From assembly GCA_030833305.1 (NCBI GenBank), contig JAURHL010000033.1:1-14448 (forward strand): DNA of 14,448 nt, in the 5' to 3' direction. Under the pieces are notes generated by a model. It was not told the origin of the DNA, made no database searches, and saw nothing but the letters and a program-made list of their open reading frames with translations. The translations under genes were made by a program, and so were the position numbers. This DNA comes from Acidimicrobiales bacterium (GTDB taxonomy: Bacteria > Actinomycetota > Acidimicrobiia > Acidimicrobiales > Ilumatobacteraceae). Shown one piece after another: positions 1 through 7,003 of the stretch. The first letter of the stretch is position 1, and each line of letters begins with the position of its first letter.

Positions 1-207
1 AAGCTGATCGATGCCGGCGCATTGGTGGGGGCCAGCGATCACGGGGTGAGCAAGAGCCTCTACGCGGTCGATCCCGACGGGGCCGAGTTCGAGATCATGT
101 GGCCCGTGCCACCGACGCTGTGGGGCGACATGGAACACGCCACCATCATCGAGCCCCTGGATCTGGCCCGCGAGATCGCCACGTACTCGGAGTTGACCCG
201 GGAATAG
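1..207 (+). CDS. VOC-family protein, C-terminal fragment (extradiol dioxygenase/glyoxalase-like)
   Basis: The reading frame is open from the first base and ends at TAG 205-207, so only the last 68 residues of a longer gene are present. The fragment contains SLYAVDPDGAEFEIMW, the typical last strands of a vicinal-oxygen-chelate domain. In catechol-2,3-dioxygenase and glyoxalase relatives the second Glu of the EFE stretch is usually a metal ligand. The preceding DHGVSKS is also common in ring-cleavage-like members. Substrate and reaction cannot be decided from a fragment. It converges on fbiC with a 20-bp gap (208-227) that shows no obvious terminator. The family call is good; the exact function is unknown. 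Confidence 0.75.
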   Translation, partial: KLIDAGALVGASDHGVSKSLYAVDPDGAEFEIMWPVPPTLWGDMEHATIIEPLDLAREIATYSELTRE

Positions 208-227
208 AGATTCAACGGCCGCAGGAT

Positions 228-1298
228 CTACGAATAGATCATGTAGCCGGTGCTGCGTCGGGCGAGGGTGCGCCCCAAGGGTGAGACGAGCGCGTTGAAG
301 CTGTCCTCGGTCATCTTCTGACCATGGTTCGCCCCAGCGGCGCGACTGATGTTCTCGTCCATCAAGGTGCCACCGATGTCGTTGCAGCCGGCCCGCAGCA
401 ACTGACGCGCGCCGTCGACGCCGATCTTGACCCAACTGACCTGCACGTTGTCGATGAGTCCGTGATAGGCGATGCGGCCGATGGCGTGCATCAGCACCGT
501 CTCGCGGAATGTTGGCCCGCGGCGCGATTTGCGTTGCAGGTAGATAGGCGAGGCCATGTGCACGAAAGGCAAACCAACAAACTCGGTGAAGCCGCCCGTG
601 ATTTCTTGCAATGCTCGCGTTCGCACAATGTGCTTTGCCCAACTGTGCGGTTGCTCGACCGAGCCGAACATGATGGTGATGTTGGAGCGCAAGCCTGCCT
701 CGTGAGCAACCTGATGGCACTCCAGCCATTCCTCGGTGTTCACCTTGTCGGGGCACAGAACCGCACGGGCCTCGTCGTCCAGGATCTCGGCGGCGGTGCC
801 GGGCAGGGATGCCAGACCGGCCTCCTTCATGCGCGTCAGATAACTGCGCAGGTCTTCGCCGTTGCGCTTGGCCCCCTCGGTGATCTCGAGCGCGGTGAAA
901 CCGTGCACGTGCATCTCGGGCACCGCGTCCTTCACCGCCTGGGTGACGTGCAGGTAGTAATCGCCGTCGAAGTCGGGATGGATGCCACCTTGCAACGTGA
1001 CCTCGGTGGCCCCCATGTTCCAGGCCTCGCGCGCCCGGTTGGCGATGTCGTCCAGGGTGAGCAGATACGGCGTACCGCGCAGGTTCAGCGAGAGCGGACC
1101 CTTGCTGAAGCCGCAGAACTTGCACTTGAACGTGCACACGTTGGTGTAGTTGATGTTGCGGTTGTGCACCCAGGTCACGGTGTCGCCCACGGCCTCGTAG
1201 CGAAGGTGGTCGGCGACCTCGGCAATTGCGGCGACCTCGGGCCCGCGCCCGGAACAGCGCCACGATCTCCTCGACACCCAACTCATGGCCGTGTTCAT
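228..1298 (-). CDS. fbiC: FO synthase, CofH half (C-terminal part of a frameshifted fbiC)
   Basis: This is the radical-SAM half of FO synthase that works on L-tyrosine and couples it to 5-amino-6-ribitylaminouracil during coenzyme F420 synthesis, in the cytoplasm. The frame has the segment NRNINYTNVC followed by CTFKCKFC, a CxxxCxxC [4Fe-4S]/SAM motif at residues 55-62 of the open frame. It ends with STGYMIYS and TAG at 230-228. Homology to FbiC begins at GPEVAAIAEVAD (residue 19, about nt 1244). The first 18 residues from the ATG at 1298 are only the CofG 3' end read out of frame, so that ATG is probably not a natural start. The CofG half lies directly upstream in another frame. The two halves together give about 848 residues, close to the usual actinobacterial FbiC length of roughly 850. 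A genuinely separate cofH is the alternative, but the CofG frame has no stop here. Confidence 0.85.
   Translation of the reverse strand: MNTAMSWVSRRSWRCSGRGPEVAAIAEVADHLRYEAVGDTVTWVHNRNINYTNVCTFKCKFCGFSKGPLSLNLRGTPYLLTLDDIANRAREAWNMGATEVTLQGGIHPDFDGDYYLHVTQAVKDAVPEMHVHGFTALEITEGAKRNGEDLRSYLTRMKEAGLASLPGTAAEILDDEARAVLCPDKVNTEEWLECHQVAHEAGLRSNITIMFGSVEQPHSWAKHIVRTRALQEITGGFTEFVGLPFVHMASPIYLQRKSRRGPTFRETVLMHAIGRIAYHGLIDNVQVSWVKIGVDGARQLLRAGCNDIGGTLMDENISRAAGANHGQKMTEDSFNALVSPLGRTLARRSTGYMIYS
1239..1252 (-). other. Frame break between the CofG and CofH halves of fbiC
   Basis: On the minus strand the CofG frame reads through ttc cgg gcg cgg and then loses homology. The CofH frame picks up at ggg ccc gag gtc. 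Restoring the family consensus FRAR-GPEV needs two extra G in the GGG run (1244-1242), or the loss of one base. The site is a GC-rich run containing GGGCCC, which is prone to indel errors. No slippery heptamer is positioned in the zero frame to support programmed -1 shifting. An assembly or sequencing error, or a recent mutation, is more likely than a designed shift. Confidence 0.8.
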
Positions 1299-2772
1299 GA
1301 CCGGTGATGATCTCGTGCACGCGCGACCCGGCGGAGAGGCGCCGCCGGTGCGCGTCTCGCGGCCCCGTCGCGTCGACGATCACGGGCGGCCTGTTCTCGC
1401 TACCCGAGTACCACGGCGTGGAGCGATGCCCCACCAGAACCACCTCGGCGCCGTCGTGCACCACGTCGGCCGCGGTCACCTTCTCGGGCCACACCGCACC
1501 CGGATCGTCACGGCCCATGGACTCGGCGTCGCAACGATCCAACACCGCGAAACGCAAGGTCGGATCGATCCAACGGTTGTGGTCGGGGTCGAACTGTCGC
1601 GCCGGATCCAGGGAGATGTTGGCGACGAATTCGGGATACACGGTGAGGCGCGGCGCCAACACCATGCCACGGGCCTCGGTGACCTCGCGCAGGCGGTCCA
1701 ACTCGGGCCACGGACGCTCGGGGTTCACGTGATCGGCCGTGACCGGCGAGACGCCGCCCCAGTCGTCGATGCCCGCGTCGAGGAGTGCGCCGAAATCGTC
1801 GCTCAGATTCGGCGGGGCCTGCAGGTGGATCTCGGGCGGCAACACGATGCGGGCCGCGGCGATGGACCACAAGAACTCGTCGGTGGGGCACGGCGCCTCG
1901 TGCTGCATGCCGGTGCGCGGTTTGGGCAGGAAGTTCTGCACGATGACTTCCTGCACGTGGCCATGACGGGCGTGCGACGCGGCGATGGCTTCGAGCGCCG
2001 CCAGCCGATCGGCGCGGGTCTCGCCCAACCCCACCAGGATTCCGGTGGTGAACGGAATGCCCAACTCGCCGGCGTATTCCAGCGTCGCCAAACGTCGCGC
2101 CGGGTCCTTGTCGGGGGCGCCACGGTGACAGGCCAGATCGTCGCGCAACGTCTCGACCATCATTCCCTGACTGGGCGACACCGGGCGCAACGACGCCAGA
2201 TCGTCGCGGCTCAACGCTCCGGCGTTGGCGTGGGGGAGCAGGCCGGTCTCGTCGAGCACCAACCGGCACATGGCGGCCAGGTACTCGACCGTGGACGCGT
2301 ATCCGTGCTCGCTCAGCCAGTCGCGCGCCACCTGATACTTCTCCTCGGGGGCCTCGCCCAGGGTGAAGAGCGCCTCGTGGCAACCCATACGTGCACCCTG
2401 CTTGGCGATGGCCAGCACTTCGTCGGGCGAGAGGTACGGACTCTGCAGACGCGCCGGCGGCTGGGCGAAGGTGCAGTATCCGCAACTGTCGCGGCACAAC
2501 ATGGTGAGTGGGATGAACACCTTGGGTGAGTACGTCACCCGACTGCCCGTGCGGGCATCGCGGATGGCGCGCGCGCGACTCATGATCTCGTCGAGCGGGA
2601 GATCGATCAACACGCGATTGTCGTCGCTCGGTACGGGGGGTTGGCTCGGCACGGGGGGTTGGCTCGGCGGAGTGGCGCTGTGGATGCGAGGCGACGCCAC
2701 GCTCACGGGAACGCTGGAACTACGGGAAACACTGTTGCGCTGGGGCGTCATGGGACGGCCTTTCGGAGACAT
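1243..2772 (-). CDS. fbiC: FO synthase, CofG half (N-terminal part of a frameshifted fbiC)
   Basis: This is the radical-SAM half that closes the deazaflavin ring to make FO, the chromophore precursor of F420. I translated it codon by codon: it is open from ATG 2772 to the frame break near 1243, about 510 residues. The motif CRDSCGYC gives the cluster cysteines at residues 93, 97 and 100, preceded by YSPKVFIPLTML. Further CofG-like stretches are MGCHEALFTLGEAPEEKY, GILVGLGET and the APPNLS region. The segment ends VEEIVALFRAR, where family members continue GPEVAAIAEV; that continuation is present but in the other frame. The same frame stays open to position 1, so no separate cofG stop exists. 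Residues 25-50 are a Pro/Ser/Gln-rich tail made by an 18-bp duplication. ATG 2772 has no good ribosome-binding site; ATG 2751, with AAAGG upstream, is an alternative start. Confidence 0.85.
2633..2668 (-). repeat. Two tandem 18-bp copies in the 5' end of fbiC
   Basis: Two exact consecutive copies of ACGGGGGGTTGGCTCGGC (2633-2650 and 2651-2668, + strand). On the coding strand they make a short Pro-rich duplication (PPSQPPVPSQPPVPS) between the start and the CofG catalytic domain. The unit is a multiple of three, so the frame is kept. It is probably a flexible, poorly constrained tail. Confidence 0.85.
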
Positions 2773-2776
2773 CACA

Positions 2777-2795
2777 GTCGGGAAGGGATCCCGAC
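2777..2795 (-). promoter_or_regulatory. Hairpin just upstream of the fbiC ATG
   Basis: GTCGGGA and TCCCGAC form a perfect 7-bp stem with a 5-nt loop, 4 nt upstream of the ATG at 2772 on the minus strand. In mRNA it would sit where a ribosome-binding site for that ATG should be. It could therefore damp initiation there or favour the internal ATG at 2751. It might also be a DNA operator, or be incidental in such GC-rich sequence. The rest of the 2773-2950 spacer shows no clear promoter or terminator. Confidence 0.35.
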
Positions 2796-2950
2796 GACAC
2801 TCGGTTTTTGCCAGCGCACAACGGGGGTGCCGCGGATGCGAAAGAGCCGCGAAGCCCCCGTGCTCGTGAAGTCCGCGTCACCGCGAGCCCCCCGGGCGGT
2901 CGTGCTAGGTCGAACTCTACTACGTGAGGATCCGGAAACTCCAGCGGGGT

Positions 2951-3775
2951 TCACGAACCGGTCGTGAACGCCTCGAGGATGTTCTGCGTGGCCACACCCA
3001 CGCGGTGGCCGGTGCGGGCGATGTAGCCCAACTGCACACCGCTCTCGGGATCACGCACCGCGAAGAACTGCTCGTGTCCGTGAACGTCGTCGACGAGCGC
3101 GGTCAATTCGGCGGTGCCGGAAAGCGCGTCGTGGGCATAGCGCGCGTTCAACACCTCGATGGCGACGTGATGAATGCCGGGTCCGTGGACCCGCATGTGG
3201 TCGGCCACCGCGGGCCCGGCCGCGGCCGACACCAGCACGATGGTCACACCGCCGGTGACGAGCACCGCGATACCCGGTCGCTCGGGATCGGTTGGCTCGG
3301 CGTGGAAGCCGAGATTGGCGGTGAAGTGCCTCAACGCCGAGGCGAGATCGTCGACCGTGACCACGACGTGATCGATGCGGGTGGCCACGGTGTCGAGGGC
3401 GGTGTGAATGTCGGTGGGTGTTCCTTGGCGGTTGTCGCGCACGGCCGACTTCTCGGGTGCGGCGTCGACACGGCGTCCGGCCACTTCGATGCGGTGCGTT
3501 TCGGCCAGCACCACCCGCATCACGTCCTCGACGAAATCGGGGTCGAGATCCGAGTCGATGGCCAGCTGACGTCGACCTTCCAGAACGTTGCGCACTCGCT
3601 CGGGCTGGATGATCGGCGTGTCGCTGTGCTCCTTGATGCGGGCCACCTCGTGGCACACGGCGATGCGCTCGGCGAGAACCTCGATGAGGCGACGATCGAG
3701 TTCGTCGATCCGCCGGCGGAGATCACCCAGCGTCGGATTCACCGGTTGCGGTTCGGCGGGTTCATGGCTCGACAC
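2951..3775 (-). CDS. Chorismate mutase (AroQ-type) - VOC domain fusion protein
   Basis: A 274-residue protein from GTG 3775, ending at TGA 2953-2951. Residues 15-98 are an all-helical AroQ/chorismate mutase II domain: LRRRIDELDRRLIEVLAER, then VARIK, then QPERVRNVLEGRR and LDPDFVEDV. Arg and Lys residues that normally bind the substrate are present (about R22, R37, K48, R60). The usual Glu after the PER arginine is Val61, as in PchB-like isochorismate pyruvate lyases. After a linker (100-130), residues 133-254 form a VOC domain with the two modules RIDHVVVTVDDL and HGPGIHHVAIEV, reminiscent of the 4-hydroxyphenylpyruvate dioxygenase N-terminal domain. The last ligand position, usually Glu, appears to be Gln248 (GVQLGYI). 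The frame is open further up to 3913, but that stretch contains the terminator of the preceding gene and looks non-coding. AAGGAG lies 13 nt before GTG 3775; GTG 3742 is an alternative. Substrate and reaction are unknown. It lies upstream of fbiC on the same strand, 178 nt away. Confidence 0.75.
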   Translation of the reverse strand: MSSHEPAEPQPVNPTLGDLRRRIDELDRRLIEVLAERIAVCHEVARIKEHSDTPIIQPERVRNVLEGRRQLAIDSDLDPDFVEDVMRVVLAETHRIEVAGRRVDAAPEKSAVRDNRQGTPTDIHTALDTVATRIDHVVVTVDDLASALRHFTANLGFHAEPTDPERPGIAVLVTGGVTIVLVSAAAGPAVADHMRVHGPGIHHVAIEVLNARYAHDALSGTAELTALVDDVHGHEQFFAVRDPESGVQLGYIARTGHRVGVATQNILEAFTTGS

Positions 3776-3890
3776 GACCTCAACGGTACTCCTTGCCCGG
3801 TGGTCGACACCGTTGCGATTGCTCGCACACGGGCAACGACGTATGCAAGTCGAGCGGGCGACGAGCGCACGACGAGTTCTTCTCGACAAC

Positions 3891-3920
3891 GAAAAGGACC
3901 GGGTGCATGGCACCCGGTCC
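3891..3920 (-). terminator. Rho-independent terminator after the substrate-binding protein gene
   Basis: GGACCGGGTGC (3896-3906) and GCACCCGGTCC (3910-3920) form a perfect 11-bp stem with a 3-nt loop. Read on the minus strand it is followed at once by TTTTC (3895-3891). It lies 56 nt past the stop of the substrate-binding protein gene and upstream of the chorismate mutase fusion. It therefore separates the two transcription units. Confidence 0.85.
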
Positions 3921-3975
3921 CGTTCGTACCTCGTGGTCAGCCGCGTGTCGGGCTGACTCGATTGTCAGGTCTGGA

Positions 3976-5160
3976 TCAGGCGACGCCCCACAGAGCCAGG
4001 AACTGGTCGGCGTAGCCTTCCGGTCCCTTCCAGTTCTGCAGCGGACTGCCGTCCAGGATGCTCTGGGCGGTGTCGGCGTCGTCCACGATCATCGTGGGCA
4101 ACTTCTCGGCGGTCGCGCGCTCGGTGAACTCGTCACCAACCGCGTCGAGCACCATGGCGTGAGCCATGACCCATGCCGAGTAGGCCTTGGGGTTCGAGGT
4201 CCAGCCACGGTGGGTTCCCGCCACGATCTCCGACAGACCAGTGGTGTCGAAGTCGACACCGACCTGGGTGACCTGGCCGAGCAGACCGGCGCTCTCGAGA
4301 GCAGCGGTCACACCGATCGGCAGAGCCGAGAAGGCGTAGGTCACGTAGTTGGTGTCGGGGTTCTCCTGGAGGTACGAAGCGACCAGGTTCGGGATGTTCA
4401 CGCCGATGTCCGGGATGGTGACGGGCAGCACGTCGAAGGTGCAGGCCGCGCAACCGGCAGCCAGCGTGTCGCGGATGCCCTCTTCCTCGGCCACGAGCAC
4501 GGGGAACATCTGGATGTTCACCATGAGCACGTTGGCCGCGGCGCCACTGTCGGCGATGATGTAGTTGGCGATGTTCGCGCCAGCCTGGTACACCGCGTCG
4601 TTGCCGCTGATAGAGGTCAAGATGCCGTCGGCGGGAGCTTCACCGTTGTAGGCGAAGGCGAACTTGATGCCCGCGGCCACGGCGGCGTCGTACTGCTCCT
4701 GGAAGGCGGCAACCGGCGAGCCCGAGATGGAGATGTAGTTCGCACCCCAGTCGATGGCTTCCTGGACGCCCGCGCCGGGAGCCGCGCTCTCGACGTTGAT
4801 GACCTTGAGTTCCCAACCGAGCGCCTCGGCGATGGCGGGCCAGTCTTCGCCCACTTCGGTGCAGCTGGGCAATTCGCAAGCCAGCCAGGCAACCTTGAGG
4901 CCGGTTGGCACGGCGGCCGACGGACCGGTGGTCACGCCGATTTCGGTCGGGATGGTGCGAAGCTCGTCGACGATGGCCTGAGCGGCGGCGACTTCGTCGC
5001 CTCCGGCCGGCGCCTCGGTGGACGGAGCCTCAGTTGACGGTGCTTCTGTTGAAGGGGCCTCAGTGGATTCGCTCGAGCCCGAGTCGTCGCCACCACAGGC
5101 GGCGGCCACGAGACCGAGAGCGAAAACGGCTGCGGCTACCCGACGGGTTCCTTTACGCAT
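3976..5160 (-). CDS. Sugar-type ABC transporter substrate-binding lipoprotein
   Basis: A 394-residue extracytoplasmic receptor for the divergent ABC importer. The start ATG 5160 follows a strong AGGGGAG ribosome-binding site. An upstream ATG at 5220 is in frame, but the 20 residues it adds come before the signal peptide. The N-terminus MRKGTRR, then a hydrophobic stretch and VAAAC, is a lipoprotein signal with Cys22 as the lipidated residue. Next is a Gly/Asp/Ser stretch, four STEAP pentapeptides (32-51), and then a periplasmic-binding fold of the sugar/LacI-like type (Peripl_BP_4) from about residue 87 (GLKVAWLAC). Two close cysteine pairs, CELPSC (95/100) and CAAC (237/240), could form disulfides and are unusual for this family. 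The ligand cannot be read from the sequence. A hairpin terminator follows the gene. Confidence 0.88.
   Translation of the reverse strand: MRKGTRRVAAAVFALGLVAAACGGDDSGSSESTEAPSTEAPSTEAPSTEAPAGGDEVAAAQAIVDELRTIPTEIGVTTGPSAAVPTGLKVAWLACELPSCTEVGEDWPAIAEALGWELKVINVESAAPGAGVQEAIDWGANYISISGSPVAAFQEQYDAAVAAGIKFAFAYNGEAPADGILTSISGNDAVYQAGANIANYIIADSGAAANVLMVNIQMFPVLVAEEEGIRDTLAAGCAACTFDVLPVTIPDIGVNIPNLVASYLQENPDTNYVTYAFSALPIGVTAALESAGLLGQVTQVGVDFDTTGLSEIVAGTHRGWTSNPKAYSAWVMAHAMVLDAVGDEFTERATAEKLPTMIVDDADTAQSILDGSPLQNWKGPEGYADQFLALWGVA
5008..5067 (-). repeat. 15-bp coding repeat encoding (STEAP)x4
   Basis: Four consecutive 15-bp units encode the linker between the lipidated cysteine and the ligand-binding domain. 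The nucleotide units are diverged (tca/tcg/tct, gag/gaa), so the peptide is conserved better than the DNA. Such Ser/Thr/Glu/Pro linkers commonly hold lipoprotein domains away from the membrane. Confidence 0.8.
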
Positions 5161-5248
5161 TTTCTCCCCTTTGATTGGTGTTGGCGCACACGTCGGGGGC
5201 TTGTTCACGAGACTGCTCACGCTTCCCCCTCAGTAAGCAAACTAATCC

Positions 5249-5254
5249 TACAAT
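5249..5254 (+). promoter_or_regulatory. Candidate -10 element (TACAAT) for the ABC transporter operon
   Basis: The spacer between the two divergent transcription units (5161-5441) has one clearly AT-rich patch, about 5232-5260, in an otherwise GC-rich window. It contains TACAAT on the + strand and the arms CTAAT/ATTAG (5242-5261) around it, a possible operator. No good -35 hexamer sits 17 bp upstream. On the minus strand the same patch reads TTGATT and TAGGAT, so promoters for both directions may overlap here. This is motif reading only. Confidence 0.4.
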
Positions 5255-5299
5255 CAATTAGGGTGTGATGAACGACTTGGACGAAAGTCCCACGGTCGG

Positions 5300-5374
5300 T
5301 CAGGCTGGCTTTGTTCAGGCTGGCTTTGTTCAGGCGGGTTCTGGTCAGGCGGGTTCTGGTCAGGCGGGATTCGA
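5300..5374 (+). repeat. Five tandem 15-bp repeats in the leader of the ABC ATPase gene
   Basis: The units start at 5300, 5315, 5330, 5345 and 5360. Copies 1-2 are TCAGGCTGGCTTTGT, copies 3-4 are TCAGGCGGGTTCTGG and copy 5 is TCAGGCGGGATTCGA, so adjacent copies are identical pairs. They lie between the AT-rich promoter candidate and the ATPase start at 5442. The + frame continuous with the ATPase is open through them from GTG 5265/ATG 5268 and would encode an AGFVQ/AGSGQ pentapeptide tail. On the minus strand one frame reads LNKAS/LTRTR units that resemble pentapeptide repeats. I cannot tell whether they act as DNA, RNA or protein. Confidence 0.9.
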
Positions 5375-5441
5375 ACTGAATGTCGTGGACACCGGACGAG
5401 AGCCGGCGCGGGGGCGTCGGGACAGGAGTAGGGGAACGGGA

Positions 5442-6974
5442 ATGTCGAAGATTCTGCAGATCTGGTCGCTGTCCAAGACCTTCCCCGGCCAGTTGGCCCT
5501 GAACGACGCCACGTTCGACGTGGAAGAGGGCGAAGTTCACGCCCTGGTGGGCCAGAACGGATCCGGAAAGTCGACCCTCATCAAGGTGCTGGCCGGATTC
5601 CACGACCCGGATCCGGGGCATCACGTCACCATGCGCGACGAACTGTTCGCCATGGGCAGTACGCAGGCCGCCCACGAGGCCGGAATCCGTTTCGTCCATC
5701 AGGACCTCGGTCTGGTGGAGGCCGTGAGTGCCGTCGAGAACCTGGCGTTGGGCTTCGGCTACCGCACCGGTTTCGGTCGTCGCATCAAGTGGCGTGAGGA
5801 GACGGCGCGCGCCAAGCAGGCTCTGCTCGATCTGGGCTTCGACATCAACGTGCGTGTTCCGGTGGCCATGCTCAGTGGTGCCGAGCGCACCGGAGTGGCC
5901 ATCGCGCGCGCGTTGCAGGATTCCGAACACAACATCTCGATCCTCATTCTCGACGAGCCCACCGCGTCGCTTCCCGGCGCCGACGTGGACCGCCTGTTCG
6001 AGGCGGTGCGGCGATTGAAGGCCCGCGGCATCTCGGTGGTGTTCGTGTCGCATCACCTGGAGGAAGTGTTCGAAATCGCCGATCGCGTGACCGTGTTGCG
6101 TGACGCGCGCGTGGTCGCCACCCGCAGCACTTCCGAGCTCGACATGTCGTCGCTCATCGAATTGATCGTCGGACACAAGGTGACCGCGGCATCCGTGGAT
6201 CGCACGATCGACGCCAGCTCGGCTCCGCGCCTCGCGGTGTCGGGGCTGACCGGACTCGGGCTGAACGACGTGTCGTTCGAGGTCCGCCCGGGCGAGGTTC
6301 TGGGCGTGGCCGGCTTGACCGGTTCGGGTCGTGACACGTTGATCCCGTCGCTGTCGGGGGCCATCGATCGATTCGGCGACGTCACCATCGACGGCGTCTC
6401 TTTGCCATCGGGCGATCCCGGTGTCTCCATCGCCTCCGGCCTGGCGTTCGTGCCGGCGGATCGGTTGCGCAACGGCATCATCTCCATGATGAGCGTGCGC
6501 TCGAACACCACCATCGCCGACGTGAAGCGCAACAAGACCGGACTGCGGCTGAACCACAAGAAGGAAAAAGCCGAGGCCAACGAGTGGATCCGCAGCTTGT
6601 CGGTGGTGACCACCGGCAGTGAGGCGCCCGTCAGCACCCTGTCCGGCGGAAATCAGCAGAAAGTGATGATGTCGCGCAGTTTCCGTCTGAATCCGAAAGT
6701 TCTGTTGTTGGACGAGCCCACGCAGGGCGTCGACATCGGGGCCAAGGAAGAGATCCACACCTTCGTCGACTCGGCCGCCGCGTCGGGTTCGGCCGTGGTG
6801 GTGGCGTCCACGGACTCCGCCGAGTTGGCTCGACTGTGCGATCGCGTGATCGTGATGCACAAGGGCGCCATCGTGGACACGGTTTTGCGAAACGGTGGTT
6901 CCGGTGCCGGATCCATGGCCGAGCGCATCGATCAAGTGTTGTTGGCCGGTTCGAGCCTCGTGGCTCACAAGTGA
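5442..6974 (+). CDS. Sugar-type ABC transporter ATP-binding protein (two fused nucleotide-binding domains)
   Basis: A 510-residue RbsA/XylG-like ATPase that drives the adjacent permease from the cytoplasmic side. NBD1: Walker A GQNGSGKST (37-45), signature LSGAE (144-148) in place of LSGGQ, Walker B ILILDEP (167-173), H-loop in VSHH (203-206). NBD2: a degenerate Walker A GLTGSGRD (291-298), intact signature LSGGNQQK (400-407), Walker B VLLLDEP (420-426). The weak NBD2 Walker A is normal for this family, so the asymmetry is expected. The length is typical (about 500). ATG 5442 follows AGGGGA by 6 nt and begins directly with family homology. The frame is open back to GTG 5265, adding a repeat-rich tail that I think is untranslated or dispensable. 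The permease follows after 29 nt; the binding protein is divergent upstream. Confidence 0.92.
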   Translation: MSKILQIWSLSKTFPGQLALNDATFDVEEGEVHALVGQNGSGKSTLIKVLAGFHDPDPGHHVTMRDELFAMGSTQAAHEAGIRFVHQDLGLVEAVSAVENLALGFGYRTGFGRRIKWREETARAKQALLDLGFDINVRVPVAMLSGAERTGVAIARALQDSEHNISILILDEPTASLPGADVDRLFEAVRRLKARGISVVFVSHHLEEVFEIADRVTVLRDARVVATRSTSELDMSSLIELIVGHKVTAASVDRTIDASSAPRLAVSGLTGLGLNDVSFEVRPGEVLGVAGLTGSGRDTLIPSLSGAIDRFGDVTIDGVSLPSGDPGVSIASGLAFVPADRLRNGIISMMSVRSNTTIADVKRNKTGLRLNHKKEKAEANEWIRSLSVVTTGSEAPVSTLSGGNQQKVMMSRSFRLNPKVLLLDEPTQGVDIGAKEEIHTFVDSAAASGSAVVVASTDSAELARLCDRVIVMHKGAIVDTVLRNGGSGAGSMAERIDQVLLAGSSLVAHK

Positions 6975-7003
6975 ACGCAAGTATCTAGAGCGAGGGGAAA
7001 GAG

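Noticed and set aside
1239..1252. Programmed ribosomal frameshift joining CofG to CofH
   Set aside because: No slippery heptamer lies in the zero frame and no stop follows to stimulate a +1 shift; an indel in a G/C run is simpler.
1285..2529. Plus-strand open frame of 414 codons opposite the CofG half of fbiC
   Set aside because: The minus strand carries the CxxxCxxC radical-SAM domain; the + frame has no coherent protein character.
3793..5037. Plus-strand open frame of 414 codons opposite the substrate-binding protein
   Set aside because: It runs through the hairpin terminator and opposes a clear lipoprotein; Gly/Val/Asp-rich with no domain.
5300..5374. CRISPR array
   Set aside because: The 15-bp units are contiguous with no spacers, and no cas genes are present.
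5265..5441. In-frame 59-codon N-terminal extension of the ABC ATPase
   Set aside because: Family homology begins at ATG 5442, which has a well-placed AGGGGA; the extension is repeat-derived low-complexity sequence. Not fully excluded.
5217..6980. Long minus-strand open frame (587 codons) antisense to the ABC ATPase
   Set aside because: The + strand carries an unmistakable ATPase with all motifs. The antisense product is low-complexity His/Arg/Gly-rich with no family features, a usual effect of GC-rich codon bias.
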